Assembly (NCBI GenBank): GCA_012729395.1
Contig: JAAYDF010000142.1
Location: forward strand, 1-64,000
Length of the DNA: 64,000 nt
Reading direction: 5' to 3'
Source of the DNA: Phycisphaerae bacterium
GTDB taxonomy: Bacteria; Planctomycetota; Phycisphaerae; UBA1845; PWPN01
This document shows, piece after piece, positions 8,677-19,000 of this stretch. The translations under genes and the position numbers were made by a program. Positions within the stretch are counted from its first letter, which is position 1; every line of letters starts with the position of its first letter. Below the pieces are notes generated by a model. The model saw nothing but the letters and a program-made list of their open reading frames with translations. It did no database searches and was not told where the DNA came from.

Positions 8677-9603
8677 ATGCGTATCGTGGCGATCATCAAT
8701 CCGATTTCGGGGGCGAGCAAGGCGGCGGGGGGGCTGCGCGCCCTGTTCGGGCGGCTGCGGGCGGCAATGTTTCGCGTGGAACAAAGGGCCACCACGGGCC
8801 CGGGCAGCGCCACAGCCCTGGCCCGGCAAGCGGTTGCGGAGGGCGCGGACGCGGTGCTGGCGGTCGGCGGCGACGGGACGGTGTGCGAAGTCGCGGACGG
8901 TTTGGTGGGTTCGGCGGTCCCCCTGGCGGTGTGGCCGAGCGGTACCGAAAACCTGGTCGCCAAGTCGCTGGGTTTCCGGGCGGAGCCGGCCCACACGGCC
9001 GAGTGTCTGGCCCACGGCAAGCGGGTCCGCCTGGACACCGGCCGGTGCAACGGTCGGACGTTCCTGGTGGTCGCGGGGGTGGGGTTTGACGCGGAGGTGG
9101 TCTACCGGCTGACGCGGATGCGGATGGGACATATCACCCATCTGACGTACTTCTGGCCGTTGTGGCGGACGTTCTGGGAACATCGCTGGCCGGTCTTGCG
9201 GGTGACGGCGGAGACGGCGTCAGGCCGGTGGGCTTGGCATGGCAGGGGGATGATTTTCGTGGGCAATATGGCCCGTTATTCGCTGGGTTTGCCGGTAGTC
9301 CGCGACGCGCGGCCCGACGACGGGTTGCTCGATCTGTGCATCATGGAGTGTGCCGGGGTGACGCGGCTCGTGGGGCATGCGTTGCGGACGGTGCTGGCCA
9401 GACACGTGGAGCATCCGGCCGTGCGGTACACGCGGGTGACGCAAGTGCGGGTAGAATCAGCGGCGGCGGTGCCGGTGGAGATTGACGGAGACTATGCCGG
9501 AGGCCTTCCGGTTGAGGTGTCCATCCAGCCGGCAAGCCTTTGGGTACTGGTTCCCGGTGGCGGGGCGGCGGCGGGTTACGATAGGCCGTCTGGTGGAGCG
9601 TGA
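8677..9603 (+). CDS. Diacylglycerol kinase / sphingosine kinase family protein
   Basis: A 308-residue cytosolic enzyme of the DAGK catalytic family. It begins with the nucleotide-binding strand IVAIINPISG, has the ATP-site motif AVGGDGTVCEVADGL at about residue 68, and a C-terminal beta-sandwich ending VPVEIDGDYAG, the usual position of a conserved Asp. Members phosphorylate lipids such as diacylglycerol, ceramide or sphingosine; substrate cannot be read from sequence. An in-frame extension back to 8191 is rejected because it crosses the inverted repeat and lacks family similarity. It is followed by kdsA after one base, suggesting a joint envelope-lipid operon. Confidence 0.88.
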   Translation: MRIVAIINPISGASKAAGGLRALFGRLRAAMFRVEQRATTGPGSATALARQAVAEGADAVLAVGGDGTVCEVADGLVGSAVPLAVWPSGTENLVAKSLGFRAEPAHTAECLAHGKRVRLDTGRCNGRTFLVVAGVGFDAEVVYRLTRMRMGHITHLTYFWPLWRTFWEHRWPVLRVTAETASGRWAWHGRGMIFVGNMARYSLGLPVVRDARPDDGLLDLCIMECAGVTRLVGHALRTVLARHVEHPAVRYTRVTQVRVESAAAVPVEIDGDYAGGLPVEVSIQPASLWVLVPGGGAAAGYDRPSGGA

Positions 9604-9604
9604 C

Positions 9605-10447
9605 ATGGAAAAGTCGGATGAGCGAGCGACAGAGGTCGTGACGGTGGGGTCGGTGCGTATTGGGCCGGGCTGCCCGTTGGCGTTGCTGGCGGGCCCGTGC
9701 GTGATCGAATCGCGGGAGCACACGCTGCGGCTGGCGGAGCGGATCGCGGCGATTGGCGAGGAGGCGGGGCTGCCGCTGATTTTCAAGGCGAGTTTCGACA
9801 AGGCGAACCGGTCGAGCCTGCACGGTTTCCGTGGGCCGGGGCTGTCGGAAGGTCTGCGGATCCTGGAAGAGGTGCGGGCGACGCTGGGTTTGCCGATCGT
9901 GTCGGACGTGCATACCCCGGACCAAGCGGCCCCAGCGGGGGAGGTTCTGGATTTGTTGCAGATTCCGGCATTTCTGTGCCGGCAGACGGATCTGCTGGTG
10001 GCGGCGGCTCGGACGGGGCGGCCGGTGAACATCAAGAAGGGGCAGTTCGTTTCGCCGGAGCAGGTGTGCCTGGCGGTGGAGAAGGCGCGGGCATCCGGGC
10101 CGGGCGGTGTCTTGCTGACCGAGCGGGGGACGTTCTTCGGGTACGGCCGGTTGGTGAACGACTTCACGGCTATTCCGCGCATGGCGGCATGGGCTCCGGT
10201 GGTTTTCGACGCGACGCACTCGTGTCAGTTGCCGGGCGAGGGGGGCACGCAATCGGGCGGCGTACGCGAGATGGTGCCGGTGCTCGCACGGGCGGGTGTC
10301 GCGGCTGGGGCTCACGCTCTCTTTCTGGAAGTGCACGATCGGCCGGACCAGGCCAAGAGCGACCCGGCCACGGTGTGGCCGTTGGATCGGCTGGCGGACC
10401 TGCTGGAGGCATGTTGTCGGGTGTTCGAGGCGGTGCACGGCGAGTAG
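9605..10447 (+). CDS. kdsA: 3-deoxy-8-phosphooctulonate synthase (Kdo-8-P synthase)
   Basis: The enzyme condenses phosphoenolpyruvate with arabinose 5-phosphate to Kdo-8-phosphate, the first committed step to Kdo in lipopolysaccharide. Length (280 residues) is normal. Diagnostic stretches are LLAGPCVIESREHTLRLAE, the substrate-binding FKASFDKANRSS, VNIKKGQFVSP, and the C-terminal FLEVHDRPDQAKSD. A Cys after LAGP and the His/Glu/Asp set allow the metal-dependent class, but this was not checked by alignment. The ATG at 9605 lies one base after the stop of the lipid kinase-like gene, so translation is probably coupled. Its presence supports a Gram-negative outer membrane with Kdo. Confidence 0.95.
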   Translation: MEKSDERATEVVTVGSVRIGPGCPLALLAGPCVIESREHTLRLAERIAAIGEEAGLPLIFKASFDKANRSSLHGFRGPGLSEGLRILEEVRATLGLPIVSDVHTPDQAAPAGEVLDLLQIPAFLCRQTDLLVAAARTGRPVNIKKGQFVSPEQVCLAVEKARASGPGGVLLTERGTFFGYGRLVNDFTAIPRMAAWAPVVFDATHSCQLPGEGGTQSGGVREMVPVLARAGVAAGAHALFLEVHDRPDQAKSDPATVWPLDRLADLLEACCRVFEAVHGE

Positions 10448-10532
10448 AGACGAATTGAGAGGTAAGAGGGTTGCGCTAAACTGCTTTGCCGGGACGACTG
10501 CCGAGCGGTTTGGTTCAAGTTGATGCGGGGGG

Positions 10533-11867
10533 ATGAGGAGTTTCCGGTTGCTTATGGATGATTCCCGATTTCCTGACAGGGCGATGGCCGGCATGAGGGC
10601 GTTGTGGACGCGGCGGCGGGTGTTGGCGGGGGCGATGGGGGTAGCGGCGGGGGGAGTCGTGCGACGGTTTGCGGATGCCGCGGCCGAGAGCCAGCCGGCC
10701 TTTCCTCCCGCGCTGGCGGTCAGCCGTGGGCCGGAGAGCCACTTCTTCGGCTACTACGACAAATGCCCGTGGGACAAGACGGGACGGTACCTGCTGGGGA
10801 TGCGCGTCGGCTTCTTCGACCGCGATCCGCAGCCCGGCGAGCGGCTGGTCTTGGGAACGATCGATCTTCGCGACGGCAGCCGCTTCAAACCGTTTGATGA
10901 GACGGCGGCCTGGAGCTGGCAGCAGGGCACGATGCTTCAATGGGTAGGGTCGGCGGCGGATCGCGAGGTGATCTACAACAGCCTGGAGGGCGATCGCTAT
11001 GTGTCGATCATCCGGGACGTGCACAGCGGAGCGTCGCGCAAGTTGCCGCGCCCGATCTATGCCGTCAGCCAGGATGGCACGCAGGCGGTGACACTGGACT
11101 ACGAGCGGGTGAATCGGTTACGGCCAGGCTACGGCTACATCGCTTTGCCGGAGAAGGGGGCGGAAGATCCCGCGCCGCGGGACCGCGGGATCTACCGGAT
11201 GGATCTGCGCAGCGGCGAGAGTCGGCTGATCCTGGACCTGCGCTGGGCGAGCGAGCATCGGCGGGACGAGCGCTTCGAGGATGCCGAGCATTGGTTCAAC
11301 CATTTGCAGTTCAATCCCTCGGGGACGCGTTTCATCTTCCTGCACCGCTGGCGGAAGCGAGGGGAACGCCCCTGGCACACGCGGCTGTACACCGCAGCGC
11401 CGGACGGTCGCGAACCGCGTTTACTGTCGGACGTGGGAATGGTGTCGCATTTCGACTGGCGCGACGACGGCACCATCCTCGCGTGGACGCGGACCGAGCA
11501 GCACGGCCCGCGGTTCTACCTGATCGACGACGTGACCGGCGAGCATACCGTCGTGGGCGAGGGCGTGTTGACCCACGATGGGCACTGTTCGTATTCGCCG
11601 GACCGCAAGTGGATCATCAATGACACTTATCCGGACCGGGACGGCATGCAGACCCTGATGCTGTTCCGCGTGGCGGACAGTGAGCGAATCGTGGTCGGCC
11701 GATTCTTTCAGCCCGAAGCGATCCGCGGCAAGCCGTACCGCTGCGATCTGCACCCGCGCTGGAACCGTGACGGCACGGAGATTTGTATCGACTCGACGCA
11801 TGAGGGCAGTCGGCAGTTGTATGTGATTGACGTCAGCGGGTGCACCCGTGGTCAAGGTCGGCAATAG
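10533..11867 (+). CDS. Exported beta-propeller (PD40/TolB-like) protein
   Basis: A 444-residue protein with a twin-arginine-type signal, TRRRVLAGAMGVAAGG at about residues 26-41. The mature part has propeller-blade features: HFFGYYDKCPWDKTGRYLL, QFNPSGTRFIFLHRW, HFDWRDDGTILAW, HCSYSPDRKWIINDTYPD and HPRWNRDGTEICIDS. Blades of this PD40 type resemble TolB and oligogalacturonate lyase; the conserved His and Asp positions could form a metal or substrate site, but catalysis is not established. The start at 10533 is uncertain: ATGs at 10554, 10584 and 10593 are also in frame, and 10593 would give the most typical Tat signal. It lies 85 bases after kdsA with no obvious functional link. Confidence 0.75.
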   Translation: MRSFRLLMDDSRFPDRAMAGMRALWTRRRVLAGAMGVAAGGVVRRFADAAAESQPAFPPALAVSRGPESHFFGYYDKCPWDKTGRYLLGMRVGFFDRDPQPGERLVLGTIDLRDGSRFKPFDETAAWSWQQGTMLQWVGSAADREVIYNSLEGDRYVSIIRDVHSGASRKLPRPIYAVSQDGTQAVTLDYERVNRLRPGYGYIALPEKGAEDPAPRDRGIYRMDLRSGESRLILDLRWASEHRRDERFEDAEHWFNHLQFNPSGTRFIFLHRWRKRGERPWHTRLYTAAPDGREPRLLSDVGMVSHFDWRDDGTILAWTRTEQHGPRFYLIDDVTGEHTVVGEGVLTHDGHCSYSPDRKWIINDTYPDRDGMQTLMLFRVADSERIVVGRFFQPEAIRGKPYRCDLHPRWNRDGTEICIDSTHEGSRQLYVIDVSGCTRGQGRQ

Positions 11868-12338
11868 GGCTGGACGGGTTGGCCCTGCCGGGGTGGTTCT
11901 CCGTTTTCACGGGGAAGCGGGGGGATGGCCAAGCCGGATGGGAACATCGGGCCGGTGATCGATAGATGCGGTGATGTGGATATGGTAACATCCGCTTGTC
12001 ATCGTGAGTTCCGCAGCTTGTGATGTGTGACCGAGCGCCCGTAGCTCAGTTGGATAGAGCACGGGATTTCTAATCCCGCGGTCGCAGGTTCGAGTCCTGC
12101 CGGGCGTGTTTGATGCTTGTTCGCGAATCGGGTGGCGTGTGGGTGTGTAACGAGAGGGGCTGTTGAATCGCGGAGCAGGCGTCGTCCCGCCGGAATCGAC
12201 GGGTTCGGGCTCTTGGCTGCGGGGCTGGAGTCCTCGGTAAGTCAGAGGGACGGCTGATACGAGCCCGGCCGAACCGTTCAAGCCATGCTCCTGGTGCAGA
12301 AGCCGGGGCCGTACAGGGGTTGACTCAGGATCTCAGGA
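11868..12338. other. 470-bp intergenic region around the tRNA
   Basis: Apart from the tRNA at 12035-12108, nothing recognisable is present. The stretch 11868-12034 probably holds the tRNA promoter, but no clear -35/-10 pair stands out, and 12109-12338 lacks a convincing gene. Confidence 0.5.
12035..12108 (+). tRNA. tRNA-Arg (anticodon UCU)
   Basis: A full cloverleaf can be drawn by hand: 7-bp acceptor (GCGCCCG with CGGGCGT, ending in a G-U pair), D arm GCTC/GAGC, anticodon stem CGGGA/TCCCG with loop TTTCTAA, and T arm GCAGG-TTCGAGT-CCTGC. The anticodon at 12069-12071 is TCT, reading AGA/AGG arginine codons. The 3' CCA is not encoded, which fits the presence of a CCA-adding enzyme at 59945-61177. 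No integrase or duplicated 3' end is seen beside it. Confidence 0.97.
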
Positions 12339-12902
12339 ATGATTCTTATCCAGCATAGTCTGTCGTCGGAGAGCGTACTGCTTTCGGACCAGGTTGCGAC
12401 GGTCGCGGAGGCGATCGGGCACCTGGCCCGGGCGTTGGCAACCCGCCTGGGGGTTGAGCCGGAGATGATTGAGCGGGCGGTGTTGGAGCGGGAGGCATCG
12501 CGGACGACGGCTTTCGCCAATGGAGCTGCGATTCCGCATTGCCGCTTGCCCGGGCTGGACCGATTTGCGGCGGCACTGATGATTCTTCGGCGTCCGGTGC
12601 GTTGGGACAACGATGGGCACACAGTGGATACGGTGTTGATGCTGGCGGGGCCGAGCGGGGAAGTGAGCAGTCATCTGCGGATTCTGGCGAATGGCAGCCA
12701 GTTACTGGATAGCCGGGGGCTGCGAGCGGTGTTGAAGCGTTCTCCGGACGCGGAGTCGGCGTGGCGGCTGATTGAGGCGGCGGAGCAGGCGATCGAGGAG
12801 CGCCGAAGTCGAGAGGGCGTTCTGCGAGAGCTGCACCGCGATCAGGGCTCGGCGGAGCAGGCCGATCATTTGGCGGAGGTTGCGTCGCGGTTCAACTGGT
12901 GA
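12339..12902 (+). CDS. PTS EIIA type-2 (fructose/nitrogen-type) domain protein
   Basis: The 187-residue protein is a stand-alone EIIA of the mannitol/fructose/Ntr type. NGAAIPHCRLPGLD at residues 61-74 contains the phosphorylatable His67 in the family's IPH context, and the C-terminal part SSHLRILANGSQLL matches the HL(x)LLA.. helix seen in PtsN-like proteins. No EIIB or EIIC is nearby, so a regulatory role such as in PTS-Ntr is more likely than sugar uptake. It follows the tRNA region and is separated from the amidase gene by only 27 bases, so the two may be co-transcribed. Residues after 150 form a charged helix. Confidence 0.82.
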   Translation: MILIQHSLSSESVLLSDQVATVAEAIGHLARALATRLGVEPEMIERAVLEREASRTTAFANGAAIPHCRLPGLDRFAAALMILRRPVRWDNDGHTVDTVLMLAGPSGEVSSHLRILANGSQLLDSRGLRAVLKRSPDAESAWRLIEAAEQAIEERRSREGVLRELHRDQGSAEQADHLAEVASRFNW

Positions 12903-12929
12903 TGGTTGATGCGTTGACCGGAGGTCGTA

Positions 12930-14006
12930 GTGCACATCGGATTGTCATGGACGCGGCGTATGTTAGCGATCGGGTTTGTGGGAGCCGCGCTCTTGGGGCT
13001 GCCAGGCTGCGAGGAAGAGCCGGCGCCTGTGGTTCCGCTTCCCCGTCCGGCGTCGGAAGTACCTGGATATGCGAAGTACCTGCAAGGGCTGAAGATTTGT
13101 GTGGACCCTGGGCATGGCGGTTGCGGCGCCCGGCCGGGCTACAAGCGTGGGCCGACCGGCGTGCGCGAGGCGGAAGTCAATCTGCGGGTGGCTTTGTTTC
13201 TGCGTGATATGCTGGAGGCGGCGGGGGCCGGCGTGGTGATGACGCGGACGGAGGATGTGCACCTGCATCCGGACGATAGCGAGGATCTGCGTCGGCGTGC
13301 CGAGGTTGCCAACACCAGCGGGGCCGATCTGTTGCTCTCGATTCACCACAACGCGAGCAGCCGGCCGGAGGCGAACTTCGTCACGGTCTGGTACCACGGG
13401 GAAGTGGATCACAGCCCGGCAAGCCTGGACGTTGCCCGTTACGTGAGCACAGCGCTGATTGACGAGCTGAATTTGCCGGAACACATCGGCTGCCCGGTGC
13501 TCAGCGATTTTCAGATGTACTCGGGGCGGGGTTTCGCGATTCTGCGGCATACCCGGATTCCAGCGGTGTTGACCGAGGCGTCATTCTTCACGAACCCCGA
13601 GGAAGAGCAGCGGCTGACGGACCCGGAGTACAACCGGCGGGAGGCACAGGCTTTGTTCGTCGGGCTGGCGCGGTATGCGTACGGCGGGGTGCCGCGGGCG
13701 AAATTGATCGAGCCGGCCGACGGGACGGTGTCGAGGAGTGGCGAACGACGCGTGGTGTTCGAGCTGGATGACGGGTTGCGAGCGAGGAAGAGCTGGGGGT
13801 GGGAACGAAACCTGATTCTCGGGGGCAGTATCCACGTGCGGGCGGGGGATCGGGACATCGGCCATGTCTACGAGCCCAAGGACCAACGGCTACTAGCGAT
13901 CCTGCCACCAACGTTGCCGTCGGGGCCAACGACGCTTAAGGTGCAGTTCGAGAACGTGTTCAAGCACTCGAACACGCATCCGACTTTCAGCGTGCATATT
14001 CCGTAG
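12930..14006 (+). CDS. N-acetylmuramoyl-L-alanine amidase (Amidase_3) lipoprotein
   Basis: A 358-residue cell-wall amidase that removes stem peptides from peptidoglycan glycan strands. The zinc-site residues are visible: His62 in VDPGHGG, Glu80 in TGVREAEVNL, and His139 in LLLSIHHNA; the catalytic Glu lies in PAVLTEASFFTN. A lipobox LLGLPGC at residues 21-27 predicts outer-envelope anchoring. The start is GTG at 12930 with GGAGG five bases upstream; the ATG at 12960 would shorten the signal. The C-terminal 100 residues (LIEPADGTVSRSG onwards) form an extra beta-rich domain of unknown role. Its product, denuded glycan, is the known substrate of SpoIID-type enzymes, two of which are encoded in this window. 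Confidence 0.92.
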   Translation: MHIGLSWTRRMLAIGFVGAALLGLPGCEEEPAPVVPLPRPASEVPGYAKYLQGLKICVDPGHGGCGARPGYKRGPTGVREAEVNLRVALFLRDMLEAAGAGVVMTRTEDVHLHPDDSEDLRRRAEVANTSGADLLLSIHHNASSRPEANFVTVWYHGEVDHSPASLDVARYVSTALIDELNLPEHIGCPVLSDFQMYSGRGFAILRHTRIPAVLTEASFFTNPEEEQRLTDPEYNRREAQALFVGLARYAYGGVPRAKLIEPADGTVSRSGERRVVFELDDGLRARKSWGWERNLILGGSIHVRAGDRDIGHVYEPKDQRLLAILPPTLPSGPTTLKVQFENVFKHSNTHPTFSVHIP

Positions 14007-14056
14007 TGGTTTCTGGAGGTTCCAGGCTATTTCAGGCGATGGGGGCGTAAGGCATT

Positions 14057-14132
14057 CGCCGGTCGCCGCGGGGGGCGACCGCTACCCAGTCCCCATTGTT
14101 CCTCGCCGGTCGCCGCGGGGGGCGACCGCTAC
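14057..14132. repeat. Two direct copies of a GC-rich palindrome (GGTCGCC..GGCGACC)
   Basis: Copies at 14057-14085 and 14104-14132 are identical over 29 bases and 47 bases apart. Each can fold as GGTCGCC against GGCGACC and ends in GCTAC. Related copies occur at 30021-30048, 50501-50529, 50561-50590 and 55163-55191. Here they lie between the convergent amidase and ilvD genes and may also act as a transcription stop for both. Confidence 0.88.
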
Positions 14133-14149
14133 GATGCTTGTGAACGGGC

Positions 14150-15979
14150 CTAGTCCCATTTGAGGACGGCACCGGTGGCGGCACTGGTGGCCATGCCGAT
14201 GTACTTGGCAAGGTAGCCGGTCTTGAATCGCGGGGCGGGCGGCGTCCATTCTTTGCGCCGCTCGGCGAGTTGGGCATCGGACAGGCGGACATTGAGCTTG
14301 CGGCCGGGGATGTCGATCTCGATGATGTCGCCGGCCTTGAGCAGGCCGATGGCTCCACCGCGAGCGGCTTCCGGACTGACGTGCCCGATGCAGGCACCCG
14401 CGGTACCGCCGCTGAACCGGCCGTCGGTGATGAGCGCGACGGACTTGGCGAGTTCGGGGACGGCCTTGATGTAGCTGGTAGGGGCGAGCATCTCCTGCAT
14501 GCCCGGTCCTCCTTTGGGCCCTTCGTAGCGGATGACGACCACGTCACCGGTCTTGACCTTGCCGGCAAGGATACCTTCGCAGGCTTCTTCCTGGCTTTCG
14601 AAGATGATCGCGGGCCCGGAGTGGACGAGCATTTCCTTGTCGACTCCGGCGGTTTTGACGACCGCGCCCTCCTGGGCGATGTTGCCGTAGAGAATGCTCA
14701 GTCCGCCCTCAGGAGAGTAAGCCCGCTCGACGGAGCGGATGCAGTCGTCCGGATCGAATTTATTCTGATCGAGGACAGAGAGGACGACGGCACCACCGAT
14801 ACCGGCGTTGGCGGTGTGGCAGCTCAGTTCGCTGCGGGCGGCGGTGCTGATACCGTCGAGCCGGATCTTGTCGCCACGGGTGCGGATATCGTGCTCGCGG
14901 ATGTTCTCGGCAAGAGTGTGGCCGGTGACAGTGACGCAGTTCTCGTTGAGCAGGCCGGGGCGTCCGCGCAGGAGTTCGCCGAGGATGGTCATGATGCCGC
15001 CGGCCGCGTGGCAATCCTCGACGTGGTAGATGCGTCCCTGGTCGCCAGCGGATGGAGCCAGACGGCATATGTTGGGGGTTTTTCGAGAGAGCGCGTCGAT
15101 ATCCTTCATGGTGAACTGTACGCCGGCCTCGTGTGCAATGGCGAGGATGTGCAGGACGGTATTGGTCGAGCCGCCCATGGCCATGTCGAGGATCATGGCG
15201 TTTTCGAAGGCCTCGCGGGTCATGATGTCACGGGGCAGTGGGCCGCCTGCCTTGGCGAGTTCGACGATCCTGCTGGCGGCGGCATGGTAAAGCCGCTTGC
15301 GGTCCTCGCTGGTGGCGAGCATGGTTCCGTTGCCGGGCAGGGCGATGCCGAGGGCCTCAGCAAGGCAGTTCATGCTGTTGGCGGTGAACATACCGGAGCA
15401 GCTTCCACAGGTCGGGCAGGCGTGGTTTTCGATATCGGCGAGTTCGGCGTCGCTCATATTCCCGGCGGTGTGCTGGCTGACGGCGTAGAAGGCGCTGATG
15501 AGGTCGACTTTCTTGCCGGCGGATGTCTTTCCCGCCTCCATCGGCCCGCCGCTGACGAAGATCGCGGGGATGTTGCACCGGGCGGCAGCCATCATCATGC
15601 CGGGGACGATTTTGTCGCAGTTGGGGATGCAGATCATGGCATCGAAGCGATGGGCTTCGATCATGGACTCGACACAGTCGGCGATCAACTCGCGGCTGGG
15701 CAGGGAGAACTTCATGCCCAGGTGTCCCATGGCGATGCCGTCGTCGATGCCGATGGTATTGAAGATGAACGGCACGCCGCCAGCCGCCCGGACCGCGTTC
15801 TTGACGTAGTAACCGACCTTATCGAGATGGGCATGTCCGGGAACGATCTCGACGAAGGAGTTGACCACCGCGATGAACGGCTTGTCGAGGTCGGCGTCGG
15901 TGTAGTTCCCGGTGCCCTTGAGGAGGCTGCGGTGGGGAGCTCGCTCAACACCGCGCTTCACCAGATCACTTCGCATCAT
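14150..15979 (-). CDS. ilvD: Dihydroxy-acid dehydratase
   Basis: IlvD dehydrates 2,3-dihydroxy-isovalerate and -methylvalerate to the keto acids of valine and isoleucine synthesis. At 609 residues the length is on the long side of normal. Cluster and active-site signatures are present: [17 protein letters not shown] with Cys121, and [20 protein letters not shown] with Cys188/191/194; the C-terminal [12 protein letters not shown] and [20 protein letters not shown] complete the family pattern. Whether the cluster is 2Fe-2S or 4Fe-4S was not resolved. The gene is monocistronic, with no other ilv gene in the window. Confidence 0.96.
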   Translation of the reverse strand: MMRSDLVKRGVERAPHRSLLKGTGNYTDADLDKPFIAVVNSFVEIVPGHAHLDKVGYYVKNAVRAAGGVPFIFNTIGIDDGIAMGHLGMKFSLPSRELIADCVESMIEAHRFDAMICIPNCDKIVPGMMMAAARCNIPAIFVSGGPMEAGKTSAGKKVDLISAFYAVSQHTAGNMSDAELADIENHACPTCGSCSGMFTANSMNCLAEALGIALPGNGTMLATSEDRKRLYHAAASRIVELAKAGGPLPRDIMTREAFENAMILDMAMGGSTNTVLHILAIAHEAGVQFTMKDIDALSRKTPNICRLAPSAGDQGRIYHVEDCHAAGGIMTILGELLRGRPGLLNENCVTVTGHTLAENIREHDIRTRGDKIRLDGISTAARSELSCHTANAGIGGAVVLSVLDQNKFDPDDCIRSVERAYSPEGGLSILYGNIAQEGAVVKTAGVDKEMLVHSGPAIIFESQEEACEGILAGKVKTGDVVVIRYEGPKGGPGMQEMLAPTSYIKAVPELAKSVALITDGRFSGGTAGACIGHVSPEAARGGAIGLLKAGDIIEIDIPGRKLNVRLSDAQLAERRKEWTPPAPRFKTGYLAKYIGMATSAATGAVLKWD

Positions 15980-16094
15980 GGGTCATCTCCTTGGGTAGCT
16001 CAAAGACTCGTGTCTCACGGTTCGGTACGTAGCCGCGGGCGGCGACGCGTCGGGTACTTGCCGTGGTGTGAGCACAATGATAGCTCACAGCGGT

Positions 16095-19000
16095 TCAGCG
16101 CCCTTCATCCAGTAACAGGCGGATGCCCACGTCAATGTTCTGAGCACCCGCGGTTTGACGGCAGTGGACGGCGACGACGTTACGACCCGCCCGTAACGCG
16201 TTCTTTGCCTCGGGGCCAAACGGCACGTTGATGTAGTTGCGAGTGTATCCCTTTCGTTCAAGGACCTTCTGGCCGTTGAGGTAGATCACCACATCTTCGT
16301 CATGGTAGAGCCGCCAGTAGGCGCTGCGTATGTCGGCTGCGTTCTCAAGGAATACCTCCGTGCGGAGCCAGATTTCGGGCGTGAGCCAGGCGGTTTTCAC
16401 GATGGCGTCGGGGGCATGGGGGCCGCCGAAGCCGCCGGCGCCCACTTTCCAGGTCACCGCGTCGAAGTCGGGACGCGTCCAGGTGTCCTGCGGTTGATCG
16501 GTCGTGTAATACCAGTCCTTAGGGGCGTCTTCGGCACAGGGCAGCAGAACATGCCAGCGATCGCGAATGCGATGGGTGGCCACGAGTTTGTCGGAGGAGT
16601 CACCGGGCGTAAGGCCGTGTGGGTGACGAAGGGCGATCAGGCAGGTCGGCTCGACGGTGTATCGTCCCATGGTCTCACCGAAGATCGCCAGTCCGCCGCG
16701 ATGGGCAGCGGATTCGGGAACTTCGAATCGCAAGCGGATGATGCGGTCGTTTTCGGCGGCCTTGAGGATCTGAGCGAGGCGGTCGCCTTCGACCATCAGC
16801 GTTGCCAGCTGGCCATAGGTACCAGGATGGAGGCCTCGATGGTGGCTGAGGACACCGCGGGCGTCAGCGGGGTCGTCGGGCAGTGTCTGCGTCGCGACGG
16901 GCACCCCGTTGACCAGCACGGTGAGATCGGTGGGCCATTTGCGGGTGTCGGTCTGCGGATGGTGTCTACGAGCTTGGTCGCGATATCGGGCCGGCCAGTC
17001 CAAGCGTTCACCATCGGCCCTGCTGGAAAGCTCAGCCATCAGCAGCAGGCCGGAAACTCCATCCAGTTGCAGGCCCTTGGGCAACTCGAGGTGGTATTCG
17101 ACCGCTCCAGCTCCATACCCGCTGATCTTCTGCGACTCCGCGTTGGCCAGGAAGGGGATGTCCCCGTCGAAGGTCCACTCGGCGAAGTCGGCGGGTTCGA
17201 ACCGCAATATGGCAAGGCCGTGCTCGCTCACTTCGAAGCGCGGGGCCGGCTCGCGCTTGACGAGGAGGTTCACGTAGTTGCGGGTGATGACCTCGTCCCC
17301 GTCGCGCAGTTCGACGAGCAGGGTTCCCACTGTACCGGTGCCGTCGGCGCGAACCTCGATGGGTTTGTGGGCGACGACGCGATAGGCCTCCCATGTGGCG
17401 GGCCCGCAGAACCAGCTTCTGAGGGCACCTTCGATCTCCTCGGGGATCAGGGGATCCTGCCAATCGATACGCCAGCAGACTTTCAGGTCTCGGGCATCTC
17501 GCTGCGAGAAATGGCTGATGAAGACGGGGACATTTCGCGTCTCGCCCGGCTTCAACTCAACTACCGGTGGGGCATCGAGCACGACGAAGTCGGGATTGTT
17601 CAGGTCTTTGAGCGAGAGGCCCGGATGCCAGGAGTCGTAGCCATACTCCTTGGGTGAGCGATCGTAGTTGACGAATCCGTTATGCTCCCACTCGATGTCC
17701 GAAAGCTCGGTGTACACGTATCCGCAGATCTTGTCGTGCTTGCGTAGTTCGTTGGTGAGGTACTTGAAACACCAACTGATGTCCATATCGCCGCTTCCGG
17801 CCCCGATGCCGCCGTATTCGCTGTTGATGAGCGGGGCATCGGTCTGCTTGTGGCCTCCGGTGTAGTTGAAGGTCGAACCCGGGAAGGTCTTGTCAACGAC
17901 CTCCTGGATATGGCGGCGCGCCGCGTCGTAGTCATTGATGTAAAAATGCCACGAGTTGATGTCGGTAATCACATGGTCATAGTTGCAGGGCGAGTTGTCC
18001 TCGATGAGACGTGTGGGGTCGAGTTTCTTGGCGTGATGGTACATGTCGGCCACCCACTGATGTCGCTCGGGCGAGTATCCGCCGGACCCGATGCCCCAGG
18101 TTTCGTTGAACAGGCACCAGGAGAAGACGGCGGGGTGGTTGTAGTCGCGAGCGATGGCTGCTTCAGCGTGTTGCTGCCACCATTGCTGAGCTTGAGGGCT
18201 GTGCGTCCAGTAGTTGGGGATGTCCTGCATGATGAGCACGCCGAGGCGGTCCGCCCAGTACAACTCGCGGGGAACGGGCGTCTTGATGTGGATGCGCAGG
18301 AAGTTGAGACCAATGCGCTTGCACAGCTCGTAATCGCTGCGCAGAACGGCATCGTCGGGGTATTGGTAGATTGAATCGGGATGGAATGACTGGTGCAGGG
18401 CCCCGATGAGGTAAATGGGTTTGCCGTTGAGGAAGATGTACTGGTAGTCACGGCCTGGTGCCTTGCCGACCGACACCTCGCGGAGCCCGAAGTAGCTTTC
18501 GACGCGATCGGTGATGTTGCCCTGGTCATCGGCCAGCTCGATGTGGATGTCGTAGAGCGACGGGGAATCAGGGGACCACAGTTTGGGCTCCTTGACGGTG
18601 ACTTCGCCGACGATCGGCGTTTCTCCCTGAGGGATGACGACTTCGACGGTATCGAACTGCTTGCTGGGGCTTCGCAGGATCAGGCGTCCGGGGGGGCGGT
18701 GTGAGGTCGTGACTTCGTAGGCCATCTTGCCGGCGCGAATGTCGGGGCGGCCGCGCAGAGCCTGGATAAAGCTCTTGCCTCTGGGCTCGAGGTAGACGGT
18801 CTGCCAGATACCGCTGGTGCGGGTGTACCAGTGGACCTGCTTGCCGGTAGGCTGCTGATCGTTGGTTGTATCCATCGCACGGATGGTGACGGTGACCTTC
18901 TCGCCCGGTTTGGCGAAGGGGGCGAGGTTCACGTCAAAGGGCGTGTACCCGCCCACGTGCTCGGCGGCAGGCTGCCCGTTGACCCAGACCTTGGCTTCGA

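Noticed and set aside
9341-10594. 417-codon minus-strand open frame opposite kdsA
   Set aside because: It is an Arg/Pro/His-rich shadow of the GC-rich kdsA gene.
12035-12108. Integration site at the tRNA-Arg
   Set aside because: No integrase, duplicated tRNA end or composition change lies beside the tRNA.
14270-16231. 653-codon open frame on the plus strand
   Set aside because: It is the antisense shadow of ilvD, with low-complexity Gly/Asp/Val sequence and no family match.
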